Made by a program: the position numbers and the translations under genes. Source: Paracoccus seriniphilus (GTDB taxonomy: Bacteria; Pseudomonadota; Alphaproteobacteria; Rhodobacterales; Rhodobacteraceae). From it: a stretch of 64,000 nucleotides of DNA. The stretch spans positions 1,966,501 through 2,030,500 of the forward strand of contig NZ_CP067129.1 in the NCBI RefSeq assembly GCF_028553745.1, read 5' to 3'. The first letter of the stretch is position 1. Each line of letters starts with the position of its first letter. Below the pieces are notes generated by a model, which was given only the letters and a program-made list of their open reading frames with translations, had not been told where the DNA came from and searched no databases. Shown here piece by piece: positions 62,100-64,000 of the stretch.

Positions 62100-63280
62100 T
62101 GTTCATCCCATTTCTCGACAGCCTGCGCCGCCACGGAGTGCCGGTCTCGCTGCGGGAATGGCTGGATCTGATGGGCGGACTTCAGGCCGGGGTCTCCGAT
62201 TTCTCGGTGGACGGGTTCTATCATCTGGCGCGTCTTGTCCTGATCAAGGATGAACGGCATCTGGACCGGTTCGACCGCGCCTTTTCGGAAAGCTTTGCCG
62301 GGCTGGAACAGATTCCGGTCGAGGCTCTGGTCCATGAACAGACAATCCCCGCCGACTGGTTGGAAAAGCTGGCCGAAAAATTGCTGAACGCCGAAGAAAA
62401 GGCCGCAATCGAAGGCAGCGGCAGCTTCGAGGCGCTGATGGAAAAGCTGCGCGAGCGGCTGGCAGAACAGCAGGGCCGCCATCAGGGCGGGAACAAATGG
62501 ATCGGGACGGCAGGAACCTCGCCCTTCGGGGCCTATGGCTACAACCCCGAAGGCGTGCGCATCGGCCAGGACCAAAGCCGCCACCGCCGCGCCGTGAAAG
62601 TCTGGGACAAGCGCGAGTTCCGCGATTTCGATGACCGGGTGGAACTGGGTACCCGCAACATCAAGGTGGCGCTGAAACGCCTGCGGCAATGGGCGCGGCA
62701 TGGTGCCCATGACGAACTCGACCTGCCCGCAACCATCCGCGCCACCGCCGATCACGGCTATATCGACGTGCAGACCCGCCCCGAGCGGCGCAACGCCGTC
62801 AAGGTGCTGCTGTTTCTGGATGCCGGCGGCAGCATGGATGACCACAGCCGCATGGTGGATGAACTGTTTTCGGCCGCGCGGGCAGAATTCAAGCACCTGG
62901 AACATTTCTATTTCCACAACTGCCTCTACGAGGGCGTCTGGAAAGACAACCGCCGCCGCTGGACCGAACAGATTCCGACATGGGAGGTCATGCATCGTTT
63001 CGGACGCGACTATAAATGCATCTTCGTCGGCGACGCCTCGATGTCGCCCTATGAGATTGCCGTGCCCGGTGGGGCGAATGAGCATTGGAACGAGGAACCG
63101 GGCGAATTGTGGCTGCGCCGGGCCTGCGAGACATGGCCCGATCATGTCTGGCTGAATCCGGTGCCGCAGAACCACTGGGGTTATACGCAATCCATCGCGA
63201 TGATCGGGCAAATCTTTGAAAACCGCATGATGCCGCTGACCCTGCAGGGGCTGACACAGGCGATGAAGGCACTTGGCTAG
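62099..63280 (+). CDS. CoxE-type VWA-domain protein
   Basis: A 393-residue protein. The N-terminal part (FLDSLRRHGVPVSLREWLDLMGGL) is typical of CoxE. The VWA metal site is LDAGGSMDD, with Asp241 and Ser245 retained but the middle Ser replaced by Gly243. The C-terminus has GDASMSPYEIA and WLNPVPQNHWGYTQSIAMI. CoxE-type proteins work with MoxR-like ATPases as metal-site chaperones; none is in view here. Confidence 0.88.
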   Translation: MFIPFLDSLRRHGVPVSLREWLDLMGGLQAGVSDFSVDGFYHLARLVLIKDERHLDRFDRAFSESFAGLEQIPVEALVHEQTIPADWLEKLAEKLLNAEEKAAIEGSGSFEALMEKLRERLAEQQGRHQGGNKWIGTAGTSPFGAYGYNPEGVRIGQDQSRHRRAVKVWDKREFRDFDDRVELGTRNIKVALKRLRQWARHGAHDELDLPATIRATADHGYIDVQTRPERRNAVKVLLFLDAGGSMDDHSRMVDELFSAARAEFKHLEHFYFHNCLYEGVWKDNRRRWTEQIPTWEVMHRFGRDYKCIFVGDASMSPYEIAVPGGANEHWNEEPGELWLRRACETWPDHVWLNPVPQNHWGYTQSIAMIGQIFENRMMPLTLQGLTQAMKALG

Positions 63281-63334
63281 TTTCGTCGGCCCAGCCACTG
63301 GCAGGCGCGACCCCGACACCCCATCTTATGGATC

Positions 63335-64000
63335 ATGCTGAAGCTCCTGCCGCTCATTCTTCTGTTCGCCTATCTCGCCGCCATGTGGTTTTTCTCGGCC
63401 TGGCGGCTCAAACGCGATCTGGATGAAAATTCGACCCCGCTGAACCATCCAAGGCTGAACAGGGTTCTGGCCGAATTGGGACAGGCAATGGACCTGCCTC
63501 CGGTCAAGGCCCATATCTATGAGGTCGAACCCGTGAACGGTCTGGCCGCCCCCGATGGCCGGATCTTCCTGACCCGCGGCTTCATTCGCAAGCTGGATGC
63601 CTGCGAGGTCACGCCAGAGGAACTGGGAAGCGTGATCGCCCATGAGTTGGGCCATGTCGCCCATGGGCACAGTCGGCGGCGGATGATCGATTTCGCCGGT
63701 CAGAACGCCATACGCCTTGCGCTGTCGACCATTCTGGGCAGATTCATTCCCGGTTTGGGGGCATGGATCGCCAATATCGTCGCGACGGCGGTTTCGGCAC
63801 GGCTGTCGCGCCAGGATGAATTCGAGGCCGACCGTTTTGCCTCGGCACTGATGATCAAGGCCGGCTATGGCACCGAACCGCAGAAATCGCTGTTCCGGAA
63901 ACTGGACCGCATGAGCGGCACTGCGCGCGGAACCACTCCGGCATGGTTGTTGTCCCACCCGCCCGCTCGGAAACGGATCGCGGCCATCCAGAACCATGAG
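63335..64000 (+). CDS. M48-family metalloprotease, partial
   Basis: The frame from ATG 63335 is open to the window end (222 residues). An N-terminal hydrophobic segment (LLPLILLFAYLAAMWFFSAW) gives a membrane anchor. HELGHVAHGH carries the HExxH zinc motif at 103-107, with the third-ligand region RQDEFEADRFASALM following. LLSHPPARKRI is also typical. It is truncated by the window. Confidence 0.9.
   Translation, partial: MLKLLPLILLFAYLAAMWFFSAWRLKRDLDENSTPLNHPRLNRVLAELGQAMDLPPVKAHIYEVEPVNGLAAPDGRIFLTRGFIRKLDACEVTPEELGSVIAHELGHVAHGHSRRRMIDFAGQNAIRLALSTILGRFIPGLGAWIANIVATAVSARLSRQDEFEADRFASALMIKAGYGTEPQKSLFRKLDRMSGTARGTTPAWLLSHPPARKRIAAIQNHE

Overview
The window is GC-rich alphaproteobacterial DNA, most likely from Rhodobacteraceae/Paracoccaceae and quite possibly Paracoccus. 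The assignment rests on gene content: a leucine-degradation cluster, a SmoEFGK-type polyol ABC operon with mannitol dehydrogenase, a CcdA plus SoxW-like thioredoxin pair, CoxE, Hint-domain proteins, and a perfect FNR-type box. It was read by eye, without database searches.

Left chromosomal arm (1-9048): leucine catabolism on the minus strand (partial mccA, mccB, ivd), with a plus-strand ompW lodged between mccB and ivd under an FNR/FixK-type box. Then come two cobalamin genes (alpha-ribazole phosphatase-like, cbiB), an M3 oligoendopeptidase F and a lipid- or membrane-anchored M19 dipeptidase.

Integrated element (about 9049-50018, 41 kb): a 16-bp direct repeat matching the 3' end of a CAU-anticodon tRNA (probably tRNA-Ile2) bounds a complete-looking HK97-type siphophage prophage. 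From the tRNA side inward it carries integrase, a small excisionase-like HTH protein, an HNH nuclease and small early genes, a CI-like repressor facing a Cro-like gene, and five copies of an operator-like palindrome (GCGGT-N6-ACCGC). Next are replication-region genes, a second HNH, terminase, portal, S49 protease, capsid, head-tail connectors, GTA-like tail genes, tape measure, a 1726-aa tip/fibre protein, several tail-fibre accessory genes and a lysis cassette. An IS5/IS903-type insertion (9-bp target duplication) destroyed one replication-region gene at its fourth to fifth codon.

The end of the element distal to the integrase (9065-18200) is accessory cargo. It holds a low-GC four-gene operon (DUF5131 three-Cys protein, TcmP partner, dGTPase-like HD hydrolase, Pol-beta-type nucleotidyltransferase), an IS1182-family element, a GFA-family protein and a choice-of-anchor-L/Hint protein. 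The four-gene operon looks like an anti-phage or nucleotide-metabolism defence cassette and is the most interesting item here.

Right chromosomal arm (50019-64000): the tRNA, a small membrane protein, and a polyol utilisation locus (HAD phosphatase, SorC-type regulator, binding protein, two permeases, ATPase, mannitol 2-dehydrogenase). It continues with ccdA and a SoxW-like thioredoxin, a YigZ/IMPACT protein, a GH1 beta-glucosidase, a 54-aa membrane protein coupled to a CoxE-type VWA protein, and a partial M48 metalloprotease running off the end.
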